Below, in pieces: positions 1 through 7,379 of a DNA stretch of 8,988 nucleotides. Position 1 is the stretch's first letter. Every line of letters starts with the position of its first letter. The stretch is taken from the NCBI GenBank assembly GCA_018457335.1, contig JAGYHI010000034.1:1-8988 (forward strand), in the 5' to 3' direction. The stretch comes from Candidatus Altimarinota bacterium (GTDB lineage Bacteria > Patescibacteria > JAEDAM01 > BD1-5 > UBA2023). Made by a program: the position numbers and the translations under genes. The notes below the pieces were generated by a model, which had not been told where the DNA came from, searched no databases, and was given only the letters and a program-made list of their open reading frames with translations.

Positions 1-37
1 GAAGATATAAAAATGAAAAAAATTAAATTTGACTTGC

Positions 38-55
38 TTTTTTTTTTTTTTTTTT
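38..55 (+). repeat. 18-base T homopolymer
   Basis: An uninterrupted run of 18 T upstream of the RDD gene. It lies between TTGACT (29-34), a good -35 match, and TAAAAT (59-64), a fair -10 match, giving a spacer of 24 bp. The run is a site for replication slippage and also for sequencing or assembly error, so its true length is uncertain. Confidence 0.9.
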
Positions 56-66
56 GAATAAAATAA

Positions 67-94
67 AGGGTATTATTTTCTTACCCTATTTTTT
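67..94 (+). promoter_or_regulatory. Inverted repeat plus T-run abutting the RDD start codon
   Basis: AGGGTA (67-72) and TACCCT (82-87) are exact inverted repeats with a 9-nt spacer, followed by A and six T right up to the ATG at 95. This could be a weak terminator of an upstream gene, an operator, or a 5' hairpin that affects translation. A TATTAT (71-76) inside it could instead be a -10 box. Confidence 0.4.
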
Positions 95-787
95 ATGAAA
101 AAATGTCCATTTTGTTCTGAAGAGATTCAAGAAGAAGCAAAGAAGTGTCGATTTTGTGGTGAGTGGCTAGAAAAAGCATCAGAAAATAAAACTGAAGAAG
201 TTCAAGAAAAAGAATCTAAAAAAGAAGACATCGAAAGAAAAAAGTCTACTTTTTTGACTCTGGAAGAAATTAAAAAAGAAAATAAAAATATTTCATATTA
301 TATTTTTGCTCGTCTTGGTGCAAAATATGTGGATATTGCTGTAATATTTTTTATTACACTGATTATAGGAATTATTTTTTTCCCGAAAGAGATAATGAAA
401 ATGAGTACGGGTATGAGTGTATTTTTATTTTGGATATTTTATGTTATATATGACACTATTGCTATTTCCCAATTTAAAAGTACACTTTGAAAGTATTTAT
501 TTGAAATTAAGATATACGATAAAGAGTGAAAAAATCTCGATATTCATGAAGCCTTTATTCGTGCTGTAAGAGTGCTAGTTTTAGGTTTGTGATTATGAGT
601 TCCACTTCTTACTTTTATCGCTTATTTATTTCAATGGGTTGAAATAAAGTTAAAAGAATCGCATTATAATACGAGTTATGATAAAGATAATTATATTATA
701 AAATATGAAACACAATCTCCACCATATAAACTTGGTATTGGTATTGCGATTATAGTAATATATTTTTTGTGGTCTATTTCTGGATAA
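95..787 (+). CDS. Zinc-ribbon + RDD-domain membrane protein (table 25)
   Basis: A 230-aa protein when TGA is read as Gly; four in-frame TGA codons (488, 527, 590, 596); stop TAA. Residues 1-25 form a four-Cys zinc ribbon (C4, C7, C18, C21; CPFC and CRFC knuckles). Residues 28-65 are a highly charged, probably flexible linker. From about residue 70 it is an RDD-type membrane domain: R73 and D80 lead helix 1 (about 79-97), helix 2 is about 106-125, then the RDD signature LGKYLFEIKIYDKEG with both glycines encoded by TGA, followed by helix 3 (about 157-182) and helix 4 (about 213-229). RDD proteins are small integral membrane proteins of mostly unknown role, some linked to ion transport; fusions to a cytosolic zinc ribbon are common. 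Function cannot be named further. The ATG at 95 is chosen because the zinc ribbon begins at once; no Shine-Dalgarno is visible. It converges on the ABC-F gene 14 nt away. Confidence 0.88.
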
Positions 788-801
788 AAACGATATTTCC
801 C

Positions 802-2577
802 CTACCTTTTTCGCCTTGCTTTCTTGCGGGCGAATTTTTCTTTGATTCGACGGGCTTCGCTGGCACCGAGTTTTTCTTCAAGGAGAAGATCCATTTGTCC
901 GTCCATATCAAATAGACTCATATCGAGTTCAAGTCAGCGTTCTTTTTTAAATTGATAATCATCGTAGTTTCCATAGGAAATCGAGAGTTCGCCATCTTGG
1001 ATAATCCATAGTTTTTTTGCGAGTTTGTTGACAAAATATCTATCGTGAGAGATAAATAAAATGGCTCATGGATACGATGAAAGTGCGAATTCGAGGTTTT
1101 CTCGTGTGCTGGCATCGAGGTGATTTGTTGGCTCATCAAGAATGAGAATATTGGATTTCTCTTCGACTTCTGGTCGGATTTTTCCAGTTCTTGGGTCGAT
1201 TTCTTGTCTGGTGGCTCGCGCATTTTGAGAGAGCAGAGCAAAAAGGAGCCGAGACCGCTCACCACCGGAGAGAGCAGAGATTTTTTTTGTGGTATCATTA
1301 AATTCAAATCAATATTGCTCTATGATGCTTCATATTCTTTGGGGAGTATATTGAAGTCCATGAAGCTCGAAATTTTTCGCAATCGTTTCATTTGTGTCCA
1401 GTGATTCGTGCATCTGTGAAAAGTAGAGAACTTTTGCATTTTCGTGCATATGGACAGTTCATTCGAGTGGTTTGATTTTTTTGAGGAGGGTCTTGAGGAG
1501 AGTGGATTTTCCGACCCCATTTTCTCCGACGATCCCGATACGATCTCACTTCTGTAGGCTGACTTCTCGTATATAAAAGAGCGGTTCATATCGTCCAATA
1601 AAAGCTGATTCGATATTTATGATACTTTCTGGAGTATTTTTCTCGTATGGAAAGTTAAAGAGTATATGCCTCTTTTTCTTCGGTTTTTCGATGAGTTCTA
1701 TTTTTTCGAGCGCACGCTCTCGGCTTTTTGCAAAAGAGGCTCTTGATCCAGCACGAAAGCGGTTGATGAGTTTTTTTTCACTTTCTATCATTGTCTGCTG
1801 TTCTTCGTATTTTTTCTCGGTGTTTTCTTGTGATTTTCTTTTTTCTTGGATGGCCGCACTATATCCTCATGAGTATTTTTTTATGCCATTTGGACCAAGC
1901 ATATCAAATACATTACTACAGGTTTCATCGAGAAATTCTCGGTCGTGCGATACGATCAAGTAGCCACCTTTCCAGGTTTCGATGAGATATTTTTCGAGCC
2001 ACTCGACACTTGGAAGATCTATGAAGTTTGTCGGCTCATCGAGGAGAAGAAAATCTGGTTTTGAGAGGAGGATTTTTGCGAGGGCGACTTTCGTGCGTTC
2101 ACCACCAGATACACTATCGAGTGTGTTTTCGAGCAGATGAAAAATCCCGATTCCTCGGGCGACTTTTTCGACATCGTTTTCGTAGGTATATCCACCGAGG
2201 AGATTATATCGGTCTTGGAGTTCACTGTATTCTTCATATTCTCCAGATTCGAGCATATTCTCCTCAGCGATTTTTAGTTTTTTCTCGGTTTCTCGGATTT
2301 CTTTAAAGGCGTTTTTGAGTTCTTCTCGTATACTGATAGTAGTATCAGAAAAGTGTATTTGCTCGAGATATCATAGTGTCATTTTCCCGATATTTTCTAT
2401 ATTTCCTTCATACTCTTTTATTACTCCAGAGAGTATTTTTATGAAAGTACTTTTTCCGGTCCCATTGTCACCTATGAGAGCAATTCTATCAGTTTGATTA
2501 ATGATTGTATCGATTTTTCCGAGGATTTTTGTATCATTTTTTTCAAATACTTCTATATGTATATTTAAGTGCTTCAT
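802..2577 (-). CDS. ABC-F family ATPase (ribosome-associated type)
   Basis: A 591-aa protein with eight in-frame TGA(Gly) codons; ATG start, TAG stop. There are two ABC domains and no membrane segment, the ABC-F layout. Domain 1: Walker A GDNGTGKST (36-44), signature SGGE (157-160), Walker B LLLDEPTN with Glu181, H-loop His211. Domain 2: Walker A GENGVGKST (351-359), signature LSGGE (436-440), Walker B ILILDEPTNHLD with Glu482, H-loop His511. The charged stretch about 238-330 is the inter-domain linker that contacts the ribosome in characterised ABC-F proteins. The tail (about 568-591) is rich in Lys/Arg. Several TGA codons match family glycines: before YLEQ (69), before DRIGIVG (344), and in YPGAILFISHDR (504). 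Domain 1 has NFID where NHLD is usual. Domain 2 carries about 24 extra residues (about 452-475). ABC-F proteins act in translation or antibiotic protection; the subfamily is not resolved. The start lies 3 nt after the HAD stop, so it is probably co-transcribed. Confidence 0.93.
810..839 (+). terminator. Candidate Rho-independent terminator for the RDD gene
   Basis: TTCGCC (810-815) and GGCGAA (829-834) form a 6-bp GC-containing stem; TGC/GCG bases inside can extend it past a bulge. A run of five T (835-839) follows on the + strand. It lies 22 nt after the stop at 787 and inside the antisense 3' end of the ABC-F gene, where the same bases encode its basic tail. It works as a terminator only in the + direction. 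Confidence 0.45.
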
Positions 2578-2580
2578 ATC

Positions 2581-3327
2581 TTACAAATTTTTTAAAATTT
2601 CAAAAGTTTCGTCTGGACTTTTGACTTCATGTATGTGGATGCCTTTGATATTTTTGACTGGCTCATCATTTCCACCATTAAAACTATCTCCAAAATAGTG
2701 AATCTGATCAGGATTTTTAATGTTAAAATATTCCATCACATGTCGCATTCCATATTCTTTATTGATAAGTGCTATATCAATAGTGGTTTTTCCTCCAGGG
2801 AGGATTTCAAAGAAATCTGGAAATATCGCTTTTAATTGAGTGATGATTTTTCATCTTTTTATAGCATCTGGATCGAGTAAGTTTCGCTCGTCTGTGCTTA
2901 CATCTCTCGGTATACATGGTATAGCTATAAAAAAATCTCATCGAATTTCTATCGTTGCTCGTGGAAATATTTTTTTTGTAATTTCCAAGGCTTTGTCACA
3001 GGATTTTTTTATATTAAATCTACTCCCATCTTTGAGTCGGAGAGCATTTACATCTGTTGACACTTTCTTATATTCATTTTTTTGAAATGCAAAAATCTCA
3101 GATCCATTTGAGCAGGCAAGGGTAATTTTGGTTAAATCCATACTTGGATTTTCTTGTATTATCGGGTCTATAATATGTTCCTGGCAGGTTTTTATATCTC
3201 GGGCTGTCAAAATTGATACATTGTGTTGCTTTAGAAAATTTACAAAAAAGTAAGCACTTTCTTTCGATAAAGGACTATTAGGAGGTGTAATTGTACCGTC
3301 TTTGTCAAAAGCAAAAAGTTGAGTCAT
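2581..3327 (-). CDS. HAD-superfamily IIB hydrolase, phosphomannomutase-like
   Basis: A 248-aa cytosolic protein with two in-frame TGA codons (2938 and 2851, reverse strand); ATG start, TAA stop. HAD motifs are in order: motif I FDKDGT with nucleophile Asp8 and acid Asp10; motif II around ILTAR (Thr41); SNGSE at 73-77; motif III lysine in GGKTTIDIA (Lys180); motif IV YFGDSFNGGND (Asp214, Asp221). The C2-type cap lies between motifs II and III, as in HAD-IIB (Cof-type) enzymes. GGK plus GDxxxGGND resembles eukaryote-type phosphomannomutases and sugar-phosphate phosphatases more than generic Cof proteins. A substrate such as a hexose phosphate is inference. Its stop is 3 nt before the ABC-F start, and its own start is 10 nt after the lgt stop, fitting the middle of a three-gene operon. 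No Shine-Dalgarno is seen before the ATG. Confidence 0.87.
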
Positions 3328-3337
3328 AAAAGAAGAA

Positions 3338-4102
3338 TTAAGTTTTATTTCGTAGTGAAAATATAAAAAGTCAAAGTCCTATAATAATCATAGGAACTGT
3401 ATATATCATACCAAGGGTAATCCAGTTTGTATCAAATAAATATCCTATGTGAGCATCTGGCAAACGAAACTGTTCGGCTATAAGCCGAGCTATTCCATAA
3501 CCGATGAGAAATATGCTACTAAAAAATCCAGTTCATATTTTTTTAGGAAAAATTTTAAAAAGAGAAAATAATACTATAAAGAGTGTAACTCATTCAAGAA
3601 ACATTTCGAAAAGAGGGCTCGGAAAATGAGGAATTTTATCTATCATCATTGGGAAAGGTCATCGATAAATTGCGTATCATGGAAGTTCTCCATTTATCCA
3701 GTTCCCAATACGTCCGAGTCAGAGTCATACTGGGGTGATGATAGCGAGATAATCCATAATTCACCAATACTTATATGAGTATTTTTTACAAAAAATATAT
3801 ACTCCTATAAGTACTCATAAGAATCCTCAATGAAAACTCATACCTCCTTTCCAGACTTTGAAAATCTCGATAGGATTTTGGAGATAAAAATCGAAATTGT
3901 AAAAAAATACATAACCAAGTCGCCCTCCTAAAATCACTCCGAGAAATACGAGAAAAAGTAGAGAATCGAGGTCTTTTGGATTTTGCCATTTGATTTTGGC
4001 TTGCAGAAAAAAGAAACCAATTAAAAAACCAAGTGCATACATAAGTCCGTACCAACTCGGTGCAAGGGTAAAATTTCAGATTTGAAACGTAAAGATAGAC
4101 AT
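3338..4102 (-). CDS. lgt: Prolipoprotein diacylglyceryl transferase
   Basis: A 254-aa polytopic membrane enzyme that moves diacylglycerol from phosphatidylglycerol to the lipobox Cys of prolipoproteins. It carries eleven in-frame TGA codons and no intact standard-code frame. Family marks in order: PSWYGLMYALG (15-25), GGRLGYVFFYN (59-69), MSFHGG (88-93, first Gly = TGA, His91 in the catalytic-region motif), PVGLGLGRIGNWINGE (124-139, several Gly = TGA, Arg131), PSPLFE (161-166, in place of the usual HPSQLYE), and YGIARLIAEQFRLPD (202-216). Length is near the usual 250-290 aa. The ATG at 4102 is chosen because it restores the conserved N-terminal segment, which a start at internal Met21 would lose. 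It is first in a - strand unit followed by the HAD and ABC-F genes; a possible promoter lies 25 nt upstream. Presence of lgt implies lipoproteins in this cell, although the two exported proteins seen here lack lipoboxes. Confidence 0.96.
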
Positions 4103-4126
4103 ATTTTTGAAAAACTTATTTTCATT

Positions 4127-4157
4127 ATTATCGTAATCAAATTTTTAAAAAAAGCAA
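4127..4157 (-). promoter_or_regulatory. Possible promoter of the lgt-HAD-ABC-F unit
   Basis: On the minus strand a GATAAT hexamer (4132-4127) sits about 25 nt before the lgt ATG. A weak TTGCTT (4157-4152) lies 19 nt further upstream, a longer spacer than the ideal 17. The -10 is reasonable and the -35 is poor. The region is very AT-rich, so a chance match is likely enough that this is only a suggestion. Confidence 0.33.
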
Positions 4158-4245
4158 TTTTTATTACGAAATATCTCACTATTTTGTCTACTTATTTTTC
4201 ATAAATCCGTTTGTATTTTTCTATTTTTTTATAGAATAAGAGGGT

Positions 4246-4251
4246 TATAAT
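4246..4251 (+). promoter_or_regulatory. TATAAT -10 box, probable leaderless promoter
   Basis: A perfect TATAAT ends 8 nt before the ATG at 4260. Transcription normally begins about 6-9 nt after the -10 box, so the mRNA would begin at or within a base or two of the start codon, leaving no room for a ribosome-binding site. No clear -35 hexamer is seen; the expected place is a T-rich tract. The context GGGTTATAATTTTTC resembles GGGTATTATTTTC before the gene at 95. Confidence 0.6.
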
Positions 4252-4259
4252 TTTTCTCT

Positions 4260-5252
4260 ATGAAATCTTTTTCTTTTTTAAAAAACCCACAATTGTATCA
4301 AACAATCTTTTTAATGATAATTCTTAATATTGGGATTCTTGTATATGGTATCTATTTTGACTATACGAAACTTGCCTTGACTTTTGGGAGTGCAGCACTT
4401 TTGGATTCGCTTTTATATCGGTATGTAGTAGGGAAGTGGCGATTTCCTTTTTCGGGGATAAATGTCTGATTTGGGATTGCTTTTTTCTTACGGACAAAAC
4501 TCCTTTGGCTTTATCCTTTATCTGTATTTTTAGCATTGGCTTCAAAATATTTTTTACGGATTCAAAATAAGCACTTTTTTAATCCATCAAATTTTTGAGT
4601 TTTTCTTATTCTCGTGCTGTTTCCGTATGTTGCCTGGACAAATCCACTTCAATGGTCAATTACAGATAGTGAGGTTTCTATTGTCTGGATTTTGTTGATA
4701 ATTTTTGGATTTGGAGGATATATATTTACGCTTGTTCATAAGTTTTTAAAAATAGATTTGCTTTTTATTGTACTTCCTTTTCTGATAGTACATTTTTTGA
4801 TTTATTTTACTCTTACTCAGGAGCCTTCTTTGACTTCTTTACTTCAAGGGAATAATCATTCTTTTTTAAGTTTTTATACGCCTTCATTTTGGATTTTTGT
4901 GTTTTATATGATTACTGATCCGGGGACTATCATAAGAAATCGCTTTTCTATGGCGATATTTGGAGGACTTGTAGCGGTTGGTTTTTATATTCTGCAATAT
5001 TTTATCAATGAAAATTATTCGCTTCTTGCTTCGCTCTTTATTTTGTCAATTCTTCTGCCAGTAATTCGCTTTTTTGATGAGAAAAATTTATATAAGAAAA
5101 TAACTGCCTGAAATGTCATTATAACTTTCTTTTTTGTATTTGCTTTTGTATATTTTTTGTATACAATAGAGAGGAATTGAAAACCAGAACTTGTCTTTGA
5201 CAATCGATGTGCTAAACTCATATGTGACAGTAGTTGGATGCCTTATAAATAA
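4260..5252 (+). CDS. RnfD/NqrB-like (UnbU-type) integral membrane protein
   Basis: A 330-aa polytopic membrane protein with four in-frame TGA codons (4467, 4596, 5109, 5178); ATG start, TAA stop. About nine or ten hydrophobic segments cover most of its length. It matches the stand-alone RnfD/NQR2-like family often annotated as 'RnfABCDGE type electron transport complex subunit D': SKYFLRIQNKHFFNPSNFG (95-113), then AWTNPLQW (125-132), then FVFYMITDPGT (213-223) followed by RNRFSMAIFGGL. In true RnfD/NqrB a Thr in an S/T-GAT motif carries covalent FMN; I do not see that motif, so a redox role is uncertain. No other Rnf/Nqr subunits are nearby. The last about 30 residues (NGKPELVFDN onward) are soluble and overlap the next gene by 62 nt. 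The ATG directly follows a TATAAT box, suggesting leaderless expression. Confidence 0.8.
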
Positions 5253-5523
5253 TGTTTTTAATTTTTTAATTTTTCTTTTTATGATTCGTATTTTATCTGC
5301 CATTGGTGCGATTGCACTGATTATCGCTGGAGTGATGATGATGACTCAGCAGGGGATGTTTGCTGATTCAGTAAAATTTGATCCATTTTGAGATAGTGGA
5401 CAGTGGTCAAATAGAGAAAATGCTCAGGCATGGGTTACTTGAGAAATGGATGGTTCTACTCCAGGTATAACACCAAGTTCAGTTATAATACCACCGCCAC
5501 CATCATGTCGTCATAGTCATTAA
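5191..5523 (+). CDS. Small membrane protein of unknown function, start uncertain
   Basis: An open frame of up to 110 aa, in another frame from the RnfD-like gene and overlapping its end by 62 nt; two TGA(Gly) codons (5389 and 5449); TAA stop. Residues about 10-52 are almost wholly hydrophobic, enough for one long or two short membrane helices, ending in GAIALIIAGVMMMTQQG. A polar tail follows, ending in a PPPP run and a His-rich tip. I recognise no family. A VirB2/pilin-like or holin-like topology is conceivable but unsupported. The frame is open from 5170. TTG at 5191 is the first plausible start, with GTG at 5209 and 5224 and ATG at 5281 as alternatives. The only purine-rich patch is AGAGGA at 5170-5175, too far upstream of 5191 to be convincing. 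Overlap suggests translational coupling to the RnfD-like gene. Confidence 0.6.
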
Positions 5524-5547
5524 TTTATTTTCTTATCTTTTATTCAT

Positions 5548-7353
5548 ATGAATATTTTTTTAAACAAGAAATTATTTGTTTTCTTTTTCGTTTTTTTAAG
5601 TGTAGGTAGTTTTATATCATATACTTATGCAGATAATATAATTCCAGAAACGGAGTGTTTTGAAATATTATCAAAATATGCTGATATTTCAAATGTATCT
5701 ATTGATAATACAATTTATAATTTGGGGGATTATCAAAGTTTTAAGAATAATCGAAATCCTAATCCAAAAGGAGGATATTTTTTTAGAGCAAAACGAAATA
5801 ATATTGGTACGATTAATGCAAAAAAAGAATACCTTAAAACTCAATTTGTTTCTTTTTGAAAAGAATTAAAAGGATTTGAATTTCCACTTCAAAAACGATG
5901 ACCCCTTGGTTTTACAATTATAGATTCAGAATGAGAGGTATACCCAAATTTTTCTGATAAAATAGTGTATACACATCATTTGTTAAATTGAAAACTTTTA
6001 AGTTGTAATTATCTCACTTTAAAGCCAGCCACTGCTGGTAATTATGATGTAATTAATACAAAAGCGTGGTATGCAAATGGAACAAAAGAGTCAGGAGGGA
6101 TTTTTAAGATGTTGGTAGGAAAAACATCAGGTACAATTAGGGATCGAGGACAAACGGCTGATGTTATTCTTGGGACACAAAATAATAGTGGTTATAAGTT
6201 TATAGTTGGAAAAGCAGTTGTGCCAGCTCTTGATGTAGAAAATAAACATATATTTTCTATGGAAATTACCACCGTTGCATTTGATAATGGATCAAGAAGA
6301 ATGAATGAATATTTAACGTTTCCGTTTCAAGTCAAAGCAATGTTAAATATGGATTCATCTGCAACTAATAAATACTCTGTAACTGACTTAGAAGAAAGAT
6401 TCCTTCAATATGTTAAAGAAGAAACTTGTTTATCTGTTCCTGTTTGAAAGAGAAAATACTTGGATAAGGAAAAATGTAAGGGACGTTTCAGAGCTTACCC
6501 AATTGAGGAAAAATCTATTGTACAAAAAGAGTTTTCATTGAAAGATTTTTTTGCGAACTTTATGCCGGTTGTTTCCGCAGAAGAAATAAAAACAGATAGT
6601 ACAAAGAAAATAGATGAAGATGATGATAGTGATATTGAGGAAACAGAGGGGGCAATATGAGAAGGGGATATTCCGTTTTATCTTCTTGAAAAAATTAACA
6701 AAGTGCCTGATGAAAAATTTAAAAGATTTATACTTTCATCAGTGAATGATTCTGAAAATAAATTTTTAAATGCACATTCATGATCTAAAGAATATGCTCA
6801 TTATGCAAAAGTATTTATGGGGTGTAATATCCCTTTTGAAGAGCGACAAAAAATTGTTTTGGATTATCTTAAAAATTTTGATCCCGCTACATGGAATAGA
6901 AATAATTTAACATATTCAAATCCTAAATTTTGAGATTGTATTATTCCATATCCAGATAAAAGACATTTACTTAAAGTAATTCCATGATCTTTTCTTATCA
7001 ATCAAGAGCGGGCTCAAGTGCTTCAAAAACAAGCAGATGAAGCGAATACTGATACAGTAAAGACTCAGTATACAGATGAAGAAATTCAGGATATTTATAC
7101 TGTTGATAGTATTCATAAAAAATATAATGAAAAAATTGCACTTTTGAACCAAAAATACAACGCAGAGAAAATTTCAAAAACAGATTATGATAAAGAATTA
7201 GAAATGTTAAAAAAAGAGAAAGAGAAAGAAATAGCAAGTATTTGAAAGAAAAAAGATAGTATGTTTACATCACAATCAGTTATAATTTGAGTTATGCTAA
7301 TAGCAGTATGACTATTTATTCTGGGCTTTGTATTTAGAAGAAAAAAATCATAA
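5548..7353 (+). CDS. Secreted, C-terminally membrane-anchored protein, unknown family
   Basis: A 601-aa protein with twelve in-frame TGA(Gly) codons (first 5857, last 7309); ATG start, TAA stop. Residues 1-28 form a signal peptide (Lys-rich n-region, Phe/Val-rich core, probable SPase I site after TYA, no lipobox). The long extracytoplasmic part is unrecognised. It includes a strongly acidic patch around 355-367 (DEDDDSDIEETE). About 490-565 is highly charged, predicted coiled coil; KYNAEKISKTDYDKELEMLK resembles a SHOCT-type short helical motif. The end is a single membrane helix (about 577-596) and a RRKKS tail, so the body faces outward and the tail is cytoplasmic. It is 24 nt downstream of the small membrane protein and 26 nt before the next exported protein, suggesting one envelope operon. 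A role in surface structure or host contact is inference only. Confidence 0.88.
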
Positions 7354-7379
7354 ATTTATTTTTTATTTTTGTTTATAAT

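Noticed and set aside
13..66. A 17-codon peptide MKKIKFDLLFFFFFGIK before the first gene
   Set aside because: Most of it is encoded by the T18 run, there is no initiation signal, and its length depends on homopolymer length.
1120..1404. Open + strand frame opposite the ABC-F gene
   Set aside because: It is antisense to conserved ATPase motifs and shows no family signature; open frames opposite long genes are expected by chance.
2028..2306. Open + strand frame opposite ABC-F domain 1
   Set aside because: Shadow of the signature, Walker B and linker region on the other strand; the amino-acid content is low-complexity Arg/Phe/His.
3786..4055. Second minus-strand frame within lgt
   Set aside because: Different frame from the conserved Lgt motifs, with no recognisable content of its own.
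4103..4259. Possible small RNA or riboswitch in the divergent gap
   Set aside because: The region is AT-rich with no stable GC stem or recognisable aptamer; promoter elements explain it.
5521..5550. Separate promoter before the 601-aa gene (TATCTT at 5534-5539)
   Set aside because: Weak match with no -35, only a 24-nt gap; read-through from the upstream genes is simpler.
7018..7245. Stand-alone coiled-coil gene, and antisense frames over it
   Set aside because: It is in frame with and bounded only by TGA codons of the 601-aa protein; the antisense frames are low-complexity shadows.
7374..7379. TATAAT touching the ATG at 7380 as a promoter for the last gene
   Set aside because: The transcription start would fall inside the coding sequence, past the ATG; it is probably chance in an AT-rich gap.
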